The notes under the pieces were generated by a model. The model ran no database searches. It saw only the letters and a program-made list of their open reading frames with translations, and was not told the origin of the DNA. A DNA stretch of 40,500 nt, from assembly GCA_937890395.1 (NCBI GenBank), contig CALACK010000198.1:1-40500 (forward strand), read 5' to 3'. Source of the DNA: an uncultured Acidimicrobiaceae bacterium (GTDB lineage: Bacteria; Actinomycetota; Acidimicrobiia; Acidimicrobiales; Ilumatobacteraceae). Shown here one piece after another: positions 22,071-30,351 of this stretch. A program made the position numbers and the translations under genes. Numbering within the stretch: the stretch's first letter is position 1; every line of letters begins with the position of its first letter.

Positions 22071-22796
22071 GTGATACAAAGCAAATTAGTCGCCAATTCG
22101 CCATGGCCGCTATTTATGTTGTCGGTTGCGAGTGGTTGGTTTTTGCTATTACGGCACCACATTTCAACTAGTAGTGCCGTGCATTCGCATGCATCATCGC
22201 ACGCATCATCGAACGTGTTTTTAATGTGGACGTTAATGACATTAGTAATGATGTCGACGACGGCAGTGCCTGTATTGATGTCGTTACGTAGCATTACGAG
22301 CAACGCATCGCAGCAAATTTGGTGGGCTTTCGTGTTTGGTTATGCGCTTATTTGGCTCGGTTTTGCACTTGCTGCATCGTCGTTGCAGTTGGCAATTGCT
22401 GAACTCAATTTATTTGACTCGCAAAATGGTTTGAATAAAATTTTGAGTGGCGGTTTATTGATTACTGCTGGTTTGTATCAGTTTTCATCGCTCAAGCAGA
22501 AGTGCCAATCAGAGTGTGTTGCACCGATGCAGTTTTTTATTCGTCACTGGCGCGACGGGGTGAGTGGAAGTTTTAAAATGGGTTTGCGTCACGGTGTAAC
22601 TTGTGTTGGTTGTTGTTGGGCGCTAATGCTGTTGGCTTTTGTTGGCGGGCTGACAAACATTTGGTTCATGGTGCTCAGCGCCGCTGTTATGGCGATCGAG
22701 AAGTTCCCCGTGATTGGCCGACGAATTACGTTGCCACTTGGAGTATTAATAATTGTTTGGGGAGTCGCCGTATCGGCGAGTTTATTTACGAAATAA
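22071..22796 (+). CDS. DUF2182 integral membrane protein
   Basis: 241-aa polytopic protein with about six membrane segments. It matches the DUF2182 pattern: TLMTLVMMSTTAVPVL in the first part, AGLYQFSSLKQKCQSEC in the middle, GLRHGVTCVGCCWALMLL, and MAIEKFPVIG near the end. The Cys pairs and a His-rich loop after the first helix (HSHASSHASS) suggest metal binding. The start is a GTG at 22071, positioned by the shared -10 box; an internal ATG at 22116 is an alternative. It precedes a DUF1326 gene, a pairing seen in many bacteria, so the two probably work together. The function is not established. Confidence 0.85.
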   Translation: MIQSKLVANSPWPLFMLSVASGWFLLLRHHISTSSAVHSHASSHASSNVFLMWTLMTLVMMSTTAVPVLMSLRSITSNASQQIWWAFVFGYALIWLGFALAASSLQLAIAELNLFDSQNGLNKILSGGLLITAGLYQFSSLKQKCQSECVAPMQFFIRHWRDGVSGSFKMGLRHGVTCVGCCWALMLLAFVGGLTNIWFMVLSAAVMAIEKFPVIGRRITLPLGVLIIVWGVAVSASLFTK

Positions 22797-22818
22797 CAAA
22801 AACGAAAGGCACAAAAAA

Positions 22819-23454
22819 ATGAATACAAAAATTGAACAGAAAAACGCAGAGACTTGGTCAATCGAGGGTGAGTTGATTCTGAATTGCAACTGCACAGTGT
22901 TTTGCCCGTGTGTTGTTTCGCTAGGTGCACATCCGCCAACTGAGGGTTACTGTCAGGCGTGGTTAGGCGTGCGAATTGATAAAGGCAAATCTGGTCTGAC
23001 ATTTTTGTCGGGTTTGAATGTGGCGATGCTGCTCGATATCCCCGGCAAAATGGAGCGCGGCAACTGGACGACTGCTCTATGGATAGACGACCGCGCCACC
23101 GATGAACAGTTTGAGAAACTTGAAAAGATTTTCACTGGTGCAAGTCGTGGTACGACTGGTTTATTCAAGATGCTGGTTGGCAAATACCTTGGTGCTGAGC
23201 GCGCACCGATAAGTTTCGTCACCGAGGGTCAAAAACGCACGTTGAGTGTAGGCAAATATATTCAAGGTTCTGTTGAGCCGATAACTGGTTCGCGCGAGGG
23301 CGAAGAAGTCTCCGTTGTTAACACGCAATATTGGATGGGTCCAGAGGTCGTTGTGGCCAAAGCATCGCAAGGTCGAGTGCGAGCGTTCGGTCATGTCTGG
23401 AACTTCGAAGGTCGTAGCGCCGAAATTTGCAACATTAAATGGGTCGGCCCATAA
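22819..23454 (+). CDS. DUF1326 family protein
   Basis: 211-aa soluble protein of the DUF1326 family. The ATG at 22819 follows AAAGG by about 8 nt; the frame extends upstream into the end of DUF2182 without support. Near the start is the family signature with a Cys cluster, CNCTVFCPC (about 23-31), then GYCQAWLGVRIDKG; the Cys set could bind a metal or undergo redox change. It is 22 bp after DUF2182 and 2 bp before the DmdA-like gene, so the three form an operon. No activity is known for the family. Confidence 0.88.
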   Translation: MNTKIEQKNAETWSIEGELILNCNCTVFCPCVVSLGAHPPTEGYCQAWLGVRIDKGKSGLTFLSGLNVAMLLDIPGKMERGNWTTALWIDDRATDEQFEKLEKIFTGASRGTTGLFKMLVGKYLGAERAPISFVTEGQKRTLSVGKYIQGSVEPITGSREGEEVSVVNTQYWMGPEVVVAKASQGRVRAFGHVWNFEGRSAEICNIKWVGP

Positions 23455-23456
23455 AT

Positions 23457-24611
23457 ATGAGATACACACCAACGGTTAAGACGCCAAAGAATTCGCCACA
23501 ATTAGCGATAACTCGGCGTACTCGCTCTACACCATTTTCGAGTCGCATCGAAGAGTTTGGGGTTGAGGCGTACACGATTTATAACCACATGTTGCTGCCA
23601 ACTCGCATTCGTGGTGTTGAAGAAGATTACTTTCATTTGCGCAACAACGTTCAACTGTGGGATGTCTCGTGTCAGCGACAAGTTGAATTAGTTGGCCCAG
23701 ATGCTGCGCGTTTAGCTCAGTTGATGACGGTTCGAGATTTGCGCAAACTCGAGATTGGTAAGTGTGCGCTCGCGCCAGTGTGCGATCAAGACGGGTTTTT
23801 ATTAAACGACCCCGTGGCGATTCGCGTAGCCGAAGATCGTTTTTGGTTTTCTATTTCTGATCTGGATATTTTGTTATGGGCGCAAGGCATCGCGCTCGGC
23901 ATGAAGCTTGATGTGAAAATTTTCGAGCCAGACATTTGGCCGCTTGCAGTGCAAGGCCCAAAAGCTGAAGATGTCGTCGTTGCCGTGTTTGGTGAGGCTG
24001 TACGTAAAACGAAATTCTTCAGGTTTGACAACCTTGAGTTCATGGGTCATAAGTTTTTGGTTGCTCGCAGCGGTTGGAGTGCTCAAGGTGGCTTTGAGAT
24101 TTATGTCGACGATGCCGTGATTGGCGGGCAACTTTATGATGCGTTGGCCGAGGCCGGTAAACAATTTGATATTGGTCCGGGTTGCCCAAACTTGATAGAG
24201 CGAATTGAAGCCGGTCTGATGACTTATGGTTCAGACATCACACGTGCAGACACACCTCTTGAAGCGGCGATGGAGCAGTATGTTTCGCTTGATGCCGATA
24301 TTGATGCGATTGGTCTTGATGCAATTCGTGCAGTCGCCAAGCGCGGCATTGACCGCCGCGTTTGCGGATTGACAATTGACGGACCAAAAGTACCAGCCAA
24401 TAGAAACCCGTGGCCTGTAAAAGTTGGTGGCAAACAAATTGGTTCTGTGACTTCGGCAGTTTGGTCGCCAAGACTCGAGACGAATGTTTCACTTGGGCAG
24501 TTAGCGATTGACTACACACCTGTCGGAACAAAAGTTTTGGTGCAAACTCCAGCAGGCGAGTTCAGCGCTCAAGTTTCACCAGTGCCGTTTGACAGCGCAA
24601 CTAAAAAATAA
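23457..24611 (+). CDS. dmdA: DmdA-like protein (GcvT family), probable DMSP demethylase
   Basis: 384-aa GcvT-fold, tetrahydrofolate-dependent protein. The N-terminus (RRTRSTPFSSRIEEFGVEAYTIYNHM), the WDVSCQRQVELVGPDA block and LAVQGPKAEDV, RSGWSAQGGFEIYVDD and GCPNLIERIEAG follow what I recall of DmdA, which demethylates DMSP to methylmercaptopropionate, more closely than glycine-cleavage T protein. The nearby acuI supports this, since dmdA and acuI adjoin in marine roseobacters. Paralogous GcvT-like methyltransferases with other substrates exist, so the substrate is inferred. The ATG at 23457 is 2 bp after the DUF1326 stop; an in-frame ATG at 23439 would overlap it. There is no signal peptide; it is cytoplasmic. 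Confidence 0.65.
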   Translation: MRYTPTVKTPKNSPQLAITRRTRSTPFSSRIEEFGVEAYTIYNHMLLPTRIRGVEEDYFHLRNNVQLWDVSCQRQVELVGPDAARLAQLMTVRDLRKLEIGKCALAPVCDQDGFLLNDPVAIRVAEDRFWFSISDLDILLWAQGIALGMKLDVKIFEPDIWPLAVQGPKAEDVVVAVFGEAVRKTKFFRFDNLEFMGHKFLVARSGWSAQGGFEIYVDDAVIGGQLYDALAEAGKQFDIGPGCPNLIERIEAGLMTYGSDITRADTPLEAAMEQYVSLDADIDAIGLDAIRAVAKRGIDRRVCGLTIDGPKVPANRNPWPVKVGGKQIGSVTSAVWSPRLETNVSLGQLAIDYTPVGTKVLVQTPAGEFSAQVSPVPFDSATKK

Positions 24612-24651
24612 ATTAAATTTTTTGGTGCGACAGTTATTGCAGCGTTAAAAA

Positions 24652-25581
24652 CTATTTTCGTCGAGAGTCACGGGCCGCGGGCATCCAGTTTTCGCCAGCA
24701 GTTTTATCAATTCGCGAAAGCAAAGTTTTACTATGCGGCAAGACAAGGTCGCAGAATTTTTGAGTTTTTTCTTCACCTAAGTTTCGCCATGCATGCTCAG
24801 CCAATTTATTAGTTGAGTCTTCAAGTTGTTGGCGAAACTCTAAGCCCGCACTGTTTATTTTTCTATCTGTGACATAGCCGCGCTGGTCAAGCAAAGACCA
24901 GGCTTCATCAAGTTGCGCATCGTTGGCACCGCGACTTCGTGGAATCCAATCGCCGGGATATCCCAAAAAAGCATCGTGCAACAAACCTGCTTGAACTCCG
25001 CTGATGTCGTGTGCTGCAAGAATCGCCCAGTGTGTGTCGCCGCGCCACTCACGAATGCAATTGATTGCTAACCATGCCGACAACGCGGGTTGATTTTCGC
25101 AACGTGGCCAACCAAGATGCGCTGCGTAAAGGGCTCGTCCTGAAATCGGCAAAGATTCTGCAGCCTGCCATAATTCATTAGCCATCTCTCCGAGGGCGAC
25201 AACAATTTCTGGAACGAATTCGTTTAAGCCCTGCACAACTGCTTCATTGCGCACACGGTACGCATCTTCAAATGTTGTCTTCTCGCGAGCAAGTCTTAGT
25301 GCGAGTCGAATAAAGTCGGCATGAATTGAATAGCATGCGGCGATTACAACTTCGTCGCCAGCACTTGCAAGAGGTGCGCATCGCGACGCAATGTAATAAC
25401 CAAGTCCGTTTTCAACGCCGAGCGCTGTGTATCGCTTTATTGCATTTGGGTCCCAATAAATCCAGCCCACTAATCGGTGCGATGCCAGCGACGCCTGTGC
25501 GCTCAGCACCTGCCACTGCGTCGCGCTACCAGGGCTTGCGCTCGACGGCGGTGTATTTGAAGAACTAGTCATATTTGTCAC
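24652..25581 (-). CDS. SCO6745/SalK-like actinobacterial protein
   Basis: 309-aa soluble protein resembling the actinobacterial SCO6745 family, named after a Streptomyces gene and related to SalK. Landmarks are HRLVGWIYWDPNAIKRYTALG (about 35-55) and GLGYYIASRCAPLA, followed by mostly helical sequence with RSRGANDAQLDEAW and a winged-helix-like C-terminal region. The role is unknown. The first codon is a GTG at 25581; an ATG at 25572 is as likely. It converges with the DmdA-like operon, 40 bp apart, and is divergent from the oxidoreductase gene at 25647. Confidence 0.65.
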   Translation of the reverse strand: MTNMTSSSNTPPSSASPGSATQWQVLSAQASLASHRLVGWIYWDPNAIKRYTALGVENGLGYYIASRCAPLASAGDEVVIAACYSIHADFIRLALRLAREKTTFEDAYRVRNEAVVQGLNEFVPEIVVALGEMANELWQAAESLPISGRALYAAHLGWPRCENQPALSAWLAINCIREWRGDTHWAILAAHDISGVQAGLLHDAFLGYPGDWIPRSRGANDAQLDEAWSLLDQRGYVTDRKINSAGLEFRQQLEDSTNKLAEHAWRNLGEEKTQKFCDLVLPHSKTLLSRIDKTAGENWMPAARDSRRK

Positions 25582-25646
25582 GCTTATCTAGCAACTTTAA
25601 TGTTTGTGTGTGAAGCATCTGTCGTCAGAATACAGTGGTTTCGGTA

Positions 25647-26708
25647 ATGAGCACTAAATCTATACGAGTCGGGTTGCTGGCCTATGGGGCGATTGGCTTT
25701 GAGCACAATATTGCTGTTCAAAATACAAATGGATTAATTCTCAGTGCCGTGTGTGACACGAAGCCTGAGCGACTAGTTGCGGCTCGCGAACTGGCACCAG
25801 ATTTTGTTGGCTTCAGCGACGCAACCGAAATGCTCGATTCGGGATTGCTCGACTTGGTAGTGATTTCTACCCCACCGAATAGTCACTTTTTTTGGGCCAA
25901 AGAATCACTTCAGCGAGGCATTCATGTTGTACTTGAAAAGCCGATGGCGCTAACCGCGGACGAATGCGATGAGTTAATTAAATTGGCGAGTCTTAAAAAT
26001 TTGCTACTTGTTGTTTATCAAAATCGTCGGTTTGACGCAGATTTTGTAACGATGCGTTCGCTGATTTCATCTGGCGTAATCGGTGAGGTTTATCAACTTG
26101 ACACTTTCGTCGGGGGATACTCGAGGCCCTGCGACTACTGGCATTCTGACGCCGTTGTTTCTGGCGGCGCGATTTTTGACTGGGGCAGTCACTTCATTGA
26201 TCAAATTTTAAATCTAATTAGTGATGATGTCGCTCATGTCAGTGGACAAAATCACAAACGAGTTTGGACGCACGCAACAAATGCAGATCATGCTCAAGTG
26301 ACGATTACATTCGCAACTGGTAAGCAGGCAACTTTCGTTCACTCAGATCTCGCCGCAGCACGAAAGCCAAAGTTCTATGTTCTCGGTACCCTTGGCGCAA
26401 TTGTCGCTGATTGGAACCCCGCCGCCGAACCGGCAGTTGCCGATCTTCCAGCTATTTTGACATTACATAGTCAAGATTCGACTTCGACAATTGTTCAGTT
26501 AGAAAAACTAGATGAATACCAATTTCACAAATCAATAGTTGATTATCTAACAACTGGTGCGCCGATGTCGGTTACTGCTTTGCAGTCACGCAATGTTGTT
26601 GCAATTATGCAAGCAGCAGAAGAGTCGGCGCGCAATAATGCGATGCCGGTATCGCCGAGAATTCGTCTAGTTTCTGGTGCTAACTCAGCTAGCGAAGTTT
26701 TGCGATGA
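25647..26708 (+). CDS. Gfo/Idh/MocA family oxidoreductase
   Basis: 353-aa NAD(P)-dependent dehydrogenase. The N-terminal Rossmann domain starts IRVGLLAYGAIGFEHN, with a GxxGxG-like loop in which the second Gly is Ala, and has VVISTPPNSHF and HVVLEKPMALT, the EKP motif carrying the catalytic Lys. The C-terminal alpha/beta domain has GGAIFDWGSHFIDQI, with the usual Asp/His pair. The ATG at 25647 is preferred over a GTG at 25635. Members act on sugars, inositols or related polyols; the substrate cannot be told. Its stop overlaps the next gene of the same family (ATGA), so the two probably act on one pathway. Confidence 0.88.
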   Translation: MSTKSIRVGLLAYGAIGFEHNIAVQNTNGLILSAVCDTKPERLVAARELAPDFVGFSDATEMLDSGLLDLVVISTPPNSHFFWAKESLQRGIHVVLEKPMALTADECDELIKLASLKNLLLVVYQNRRFDADFVTMRSLISSGVIGEVYQLDTFVGGYSRPCDYWHSDAVVSGGAIFDWGSHFIDQILNLISDDVAHVSGQNHKRVWTHATNADHAQVTITFATGKQATFVHSDLAAARKPKFYVLGTLGAIVADWNPAAEPAVADLPAILTLHSQDSTSTIVQLEKLDEYQFHKSIVDYLTTGAPMSVTALQSRNVVAIMQAAEESARNNAMPVSPRIRLVSGANSASEVLR

Positions 26709-27646
26709 CGGTCAATTGGGGTTTTCTCGGCGCAGGGTGGATTGCAAACAGAGCTACAGCGCCAGCCGTTCGCGCTGCCAATAATGCGCAACTTTTTGGC
26801 GTAGCAAGCCGTGATAGAGCCCGCTCAGCAAAGTTCGAGCCACAAAATGTTTATGACTCTTACCAACAGTTGTTAGATGATCCGCAAATCGAAGTTGTTT
26901 ATATAAGTCTTGCGAATCATCAGCATCTTGAATGGGTGACACGATCTTTAGAAGCAGGCAAACATGTGCTGTGTGAGAAACCACTTGGTTTGAACGCAAT
27001 TGAAGTTCAGAAAATGATTGAATGCGCGCAACGTTGTAATCGATTGTTGGTTGAAGCAGTATGGACTCGTTGGCACCCACGATTTAAACGAATCGCAGAG
27101 GTAGTTGCATCTGGTGAGATTGGCGAACTGTTAACTATTGAGTCGCAGTTCACTTTCAAATCAGAGATGACCGAAAATTACCGCCTTGACCCTGCGTTAG
27201 GCGGCGGAGCGCTATTAGATATTGGTTGCTATCAAATAAATGCATGGGTCGCGTTAACAAACGGTGCGAAAGATCTGAAACTCAATATTGTTGAGAGAAA
27301 ACTTGGCCCAACCAAAATTGACTTAACGACTGACGTGAAAGCAACAATCAACAACCAAATAGAGGCACACTTTAGAAGTTCGTTTGATTTTGATGCACCG
27401 CAGAAACTAAAAATTGACGGACGTTCTGGCAGCATTGCTACCGAAAGTGGTGAATCTTTTTCAACGTGGCGCGAGCCAAGTTCGTTGAGGGTTAACGATC
27501 GAATCGAGCAGTTTTATTCTGTTGATGCTTTTGTTGAGATGATTCAACAAGTCAGCGAACAAGTTGCGAACAACTCAGGGTGGGTGATGCCACTCACAGA
27601 TTCGTTGCGAGTTGCTCAGATTCTTGACCAAATTATTGCCAGTTAA
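26705..27646 (+). CDS. Gfo/Idh/MocA family oxidoreductase, second copy
   Basis: 313-aa dehydrogenase. The nucleotide loop is canonical (GFLGAGWIANR), and VYISLANHQHLEW and HVLCEKPLGLN carry the family Lys. GGGALLDIGCYQINAW replaces the Asp-x-x-x-His pattern of many members with DIGCYQ, as in the group related to trans-dihydrobenzene-diol/glucose-fructose-type dehydrogenases. The ATG overlaps the stop of the preceding paralogue. The zinc transporter genes begin 11 bp downstream, so the transcript may continue into them, though no functional link is evident. Confidence 0.88.
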   Translation: MTVNWGFLGAGWIANRATAPAVRAANNAQLFGVASRDRARSAKFEPQNVYDSYQQLLDDPQIEVVYISLANHQHLEWVTRSLEAGKHVLCEKPLGLNAIEVQKMIECAQRCNRLLVEAVWTRWHPRFKRIAEVVASGEIGELLTIESQFTFKSEMTENYRLDPALGGGALLDIGCYQINAWVALTNGAKDLKLNIVERKLGPTKIDLTTDVKATINNQIEAHFRSSFDFDAPQKLKIDGRSGSIATESGESFSTWREPSSLRVNDRIEQFYSVDAFVEMIQQVSEQVANNSGWVMPLTDSLRVAQILDQIIAS

Positions 27647-27657
27647 GAGATCAATTC

Positions 27658-28683
27658 GTGAGATTTAAATTTCTTTTCGCTGTGTTGGTTGTTGCAACAG
27701 GTTGTGCAAGTACCGAGAAAATATCAACCAGTCAAAGTGTTGGTTGTGGTTTTGGCGAAACTGTTAGGGGTAGGCCGTTAAATATTGCGACAACAGTTGC
27801 CCCGATCACGAGCATTGTCGCAAACATTGTGGGTGGCACTGGCTCGATAGTTGCTGGGGTTGTCCCAGAAGGCACCAACTCGCATACATTCGAACCTAAG
27901 CCAAGTGATGCCGCCACACTTGAATCTGCTGACATTATTTTTATCAATGGTTTAGTGCTTGAAGAACCAACAAAAGATCTTGCCATGGCAAACATCAAGA
28001 CTTCGGCGAACATTTGCGAACTTGGCACCGAAGTTTTGCCCGAGTCTGAATACATTTATGACTTCTCGTTTCCAAAAGAGGGTGGCAAACCGAACCCTCA
28101 TTTATGGACAAACCCACCGATGGCAAAACAGTATGCGCAGGTTGTACGAGATGTACTTGTGCGTCGAGACCCGACAAATGCAGCAATTTACGAAAGTAAC
28201 TTTTCTGCATTCGCTTTGAAGATTGACGCGCTTGATGGCGCAATTGAAATTGCGACCGCGACTATCCCTGAAGATCAACGCAAACTGCTCACTTATCATG
28301 ACGCGTATGCATACTTCGCAAAAAATTATGGCTTCACAGTGATCGGCGCAATTCAGCCCTCTTCATTTGATGAACCAACTCCAAAAGAAATTGGCGGATT
28401 GATCTTGCAAGTGAAAAATCAAAGCGTTAAGGCAATTTTTGGTAGTGAGGTATTTCCGTCCACTGTGCTTGAACAAATCGGTGCCGAAACTGCTGTGAGA
28501 TATGTTGATGTTCTGCGTGATGATGATTTGATTGGTGAACCAGGTGACCCAGAACATTCATATCTTGGTTTGATGCGTTTTGATTTTGTAACAATTGTTG
28601 AGGCACTAGGCGGTGATGCTTCGGCGTTGAAATCTCTCGATGTTCGAGACGTGGTAAAAGATGAGGCAAAGTATCCACAGTAG
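27658..28683 (+). CDS. znuA: Zinc-type ABC transporter substrate-binding lipoprotein
   Basis: 341-aa cluster-9 (ZnuA/TroA-type) metal-binding protein. A GTG start gives a short lipoprotein signal, with lipobox VATGC and lipid-bearing Cys16. The metal ligands appear to be His76 in GTNSHTFEP, His148 in PHLWTNP, His214 in LLTYHDAYAYF and Glu264 in FGSEVFP. A His at the third position favours zinc over the manganese type, which has Glu there; this is from family knowledge. The long His-rich loop of ZnuA is missing. The ATP-binding gene starts inside its last 23 bp. Confidence 0.88.
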   Translation: MRFKFLFAVLVVATGCASTEKISTSQSVGCGFGETVRGRPLNIATTVAPITSIVANIVGGTGSIVAGVVPEGTNSHTFEPKPSDAATLESADIIFINGLVLEEPTKDLAMANIKTSANICELGTEVLPESEYIYDFSFPKEGGKPNPHLWTNPPMAKQYAQVVRDVLVRRDPTNAAIYESNFSAFALKIDALDGAIEIATATIPEDQRKLLTYHDAYAYFAKNYGFTVIGAIQPSSFDEPTPKEIGGLILQVKNQSVKAIFGSEVFPSTVLEQIGAETAVRYVDVLRDDDLIGEPGDPEHSYLGLMRFDFVTIVEALGGDASALKSLDVRDVVKDEAKYPQ

Positions 28684-29452
28684 AACTGATAGTCCGTTGA
28701 TTGTTTGCGAACATGTTTCGTGCACCTATGGCAACGCACCAGTACTTAGCGACGTTTATTTCAATATCAATCGCGGAGAATTCGTCGGCATTGTCGGCCC
28801 ATCTGGGTCTGGCAAGACAACTTTGATTAAAGCAATAATTGGTGCACAACCAGTCGCGCACGGTTCAATAACGATCGCATCTCAATTAACGATTGGCTAC
28901 GTACCACAAGTTGAAACTGTCGACTGGTACTTTCCGGTAACGGTTGAAGAAGTAATTGTGATGACTCGTGCCAAAACTAAATTGTGGCCACGAATCACTT
29001 CGCAAGAGCGCACAGAGGTTCGTGAAGTTCTAGAAAAACTTGGTATTGCTGATGTTGCACATCGTCACATTCGCGAACTCTCGGGTGGGCAACAACAACG
29101 AGTATTTCTTGCTCGGGCGATGTTTTGTCAGCCTGATATTTTGGTTTTAGATGAGCCGACTTCAGGAGTCGATGTTCGTACACGTCATGAGATCTTGCAT
29201 CTTCTTGCAGATTTACATCAAGATGGTTTGACGATTTTGTTGACTACACACGATCTGAATGGTCTGGCGGCCCATTTGCCGCGTCTTGTTTGTTTGAATA
29301 AAACCGTAATCGCTGACGGAAACCCACGCGAGGTTCTTACTTCGAAAGTTCTTGAAGCAACCTATGGCGCACCAATGGAAGTTCTTGAGCATGGTGGAAT
29401 GCCACTTGTGGTTGACCATGGTCGTGTCGCAATGCGCGGAGAAGGCAAATGA
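28661..29452 (+). CDS. znuC: Zinc/manganese ABC transporter ATP-binding protein
   Basis: 263-aa ABC ATPase of the metal-uptake group. Walker A is GPSGSGKTTL (about residues 46-55), the signature LSGGQQQRVFLARAM (about 139), Walker B ILVLDEPTSGVD and the H-loop LLTTHDLNG. The ATG at 28661 overlaps the end of the lipoprotein gene by 23 bp; a later start is possible but the first strand SPLIVCEHVSCTYG needs only the first dozen residues. Its stop overlaps the permease start (ATGA). Confidence 0.93.
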   Translation: MRQSIHSRTDSPLIVCEHVSCTYGNAPVLSDVYFNINRGEFVGIVGPSGSGKTTLIKAIIGAQPVAHGSITIASQLTIGYVPQVETVDWYFPVTVEEVIVMTRAKTKLWPRITSQERTEVREVLEKLGIADVAHRHIRELSGGQQQRVFLARAMFCQPDILVLDEPTSGVDVRTRHEILHLLADLHQDGLTILLTTHDLNGLAAHLPRLVCLNKTVIADGNPREVLTSKVLEATYGAPMEVLEHGGMPLVVDHGRVAMRGEGK

Positions 29453-30300
29453 TTATTGCACTAGATATTTTCGAGCCGTATGGTTTTCAATTTTTTCGTA
29501 ACGGGTTGGTCGTTGCAACAATTGCGGGTGCGCTATGTGGTCTGCTCGGTGTTTTCGTAATTCTTCGTGGCATGAGTTATATCGGACACGGTTTATCGCA
29601 TGCAGTGTTTGGTGGAGCAGCAGCCAGCGCAGTTATTAAAGTCAACTATTTTCTTGGCGCAGGCATTTGGGGTGTCGTGTCTGGCCTATTAATCGCCCGC
29701 GTCGCGCGCCGACGTGTGATCGGTGCCGATGCCGCAATTGGCGTTGTTACGACTGCTTCATTCGCACTTGGCCTTGCATTGATGAACCGCTATGGCCAAG
29801 CGTCAAAGAGCATTGAAGCGGTGCTATTCGGCAGCGTGCTCGGTGTAAAAGTTGCAGATATTTATGCTGTCGCGCTTGTTGCGTTACTCGGTCTTGCCGT
29901 GGTCATACTTGGATATCGAAAGCTACTTTTTTCAACATTCGATCGAGATGTTGCTCAAGTTAGTAATGTGCGAGTTTCTCTTGTAGAAGCCGTGTTGTTG
30001 GCGATGATCTCGTTGACGATTTTGGTGACGATGCGCGTGATCGGCACGCTGTTGATATCGGCCCTGCTGGTGATTCCTGCTGCGTCAGCACGAATGACGA
30101 CTAATAGTTTTTCGCGTCTGTTATGGATCTCACCAATTATTGGCGCAGTAACTTGTTTTGTCGGCATGAATTTGAGCTATCACTTAGATACTTCTGCAAG
30201 TGCGACAATAATTTTGCTTGATGCGTTTGTGTTTGTAGTTGTTTATGCAATTGCTGGCACAAGAAACCGTGCCAAGATGGCTTCACTCGGACGTCTGTAA
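29449..30300 (+). CDS. znuB: Zinc/manganese ABC transporter permease
   Basis: 283-aa integral membrane protein with eight or so helices, of the ABC-3 metal permease family. FVILRGMSYIGHGLSHAVFGG near the start and RVIGTLLISALLVIPAASA near the end are the family signatures. It completes the lipoprotein-ATPase-permease set, with ATGA coupling to the ATPase. No Zur box was recognised upstream of the set, so regulation is undetermined. Confidence 0.93.
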   Translation: MIIALDIFEPYGFQFFRNGLVVATIAGALCGLLGVFVILRGMSYIGHGLSHAVFGGAAASAVIKVNYFLGAGIWGVVSGLLIARVARRRVIGADAAIGVVTTASFALGLALMNRYGQASKSIEAVLFGSVLGVKVADIYAVALVALLGLAVVILGYRKLLFSTFDRDVAQVSNVRVSLVEAVLLAMISLTILVTMRVIGTLLISALLVIPAASARMTTNSFSRLLWISPIIGAVTCFVGMNLSYHLDTSASATIILLDAFVFVVVYAIAGTRNRAKMASLGRL

Positions 30301-30351
30301 TTCGCTCACTAGTTTTGCGCATTAATCATGAGCGCTAATTATGTGCATTAA

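Noticed and set aside
30301-30351. AT-rich gap with repeated GCATTAAT between the permease and S51-like genes
   Set aside because: Short partial repeats without a clear stem or T-run; no supported function.
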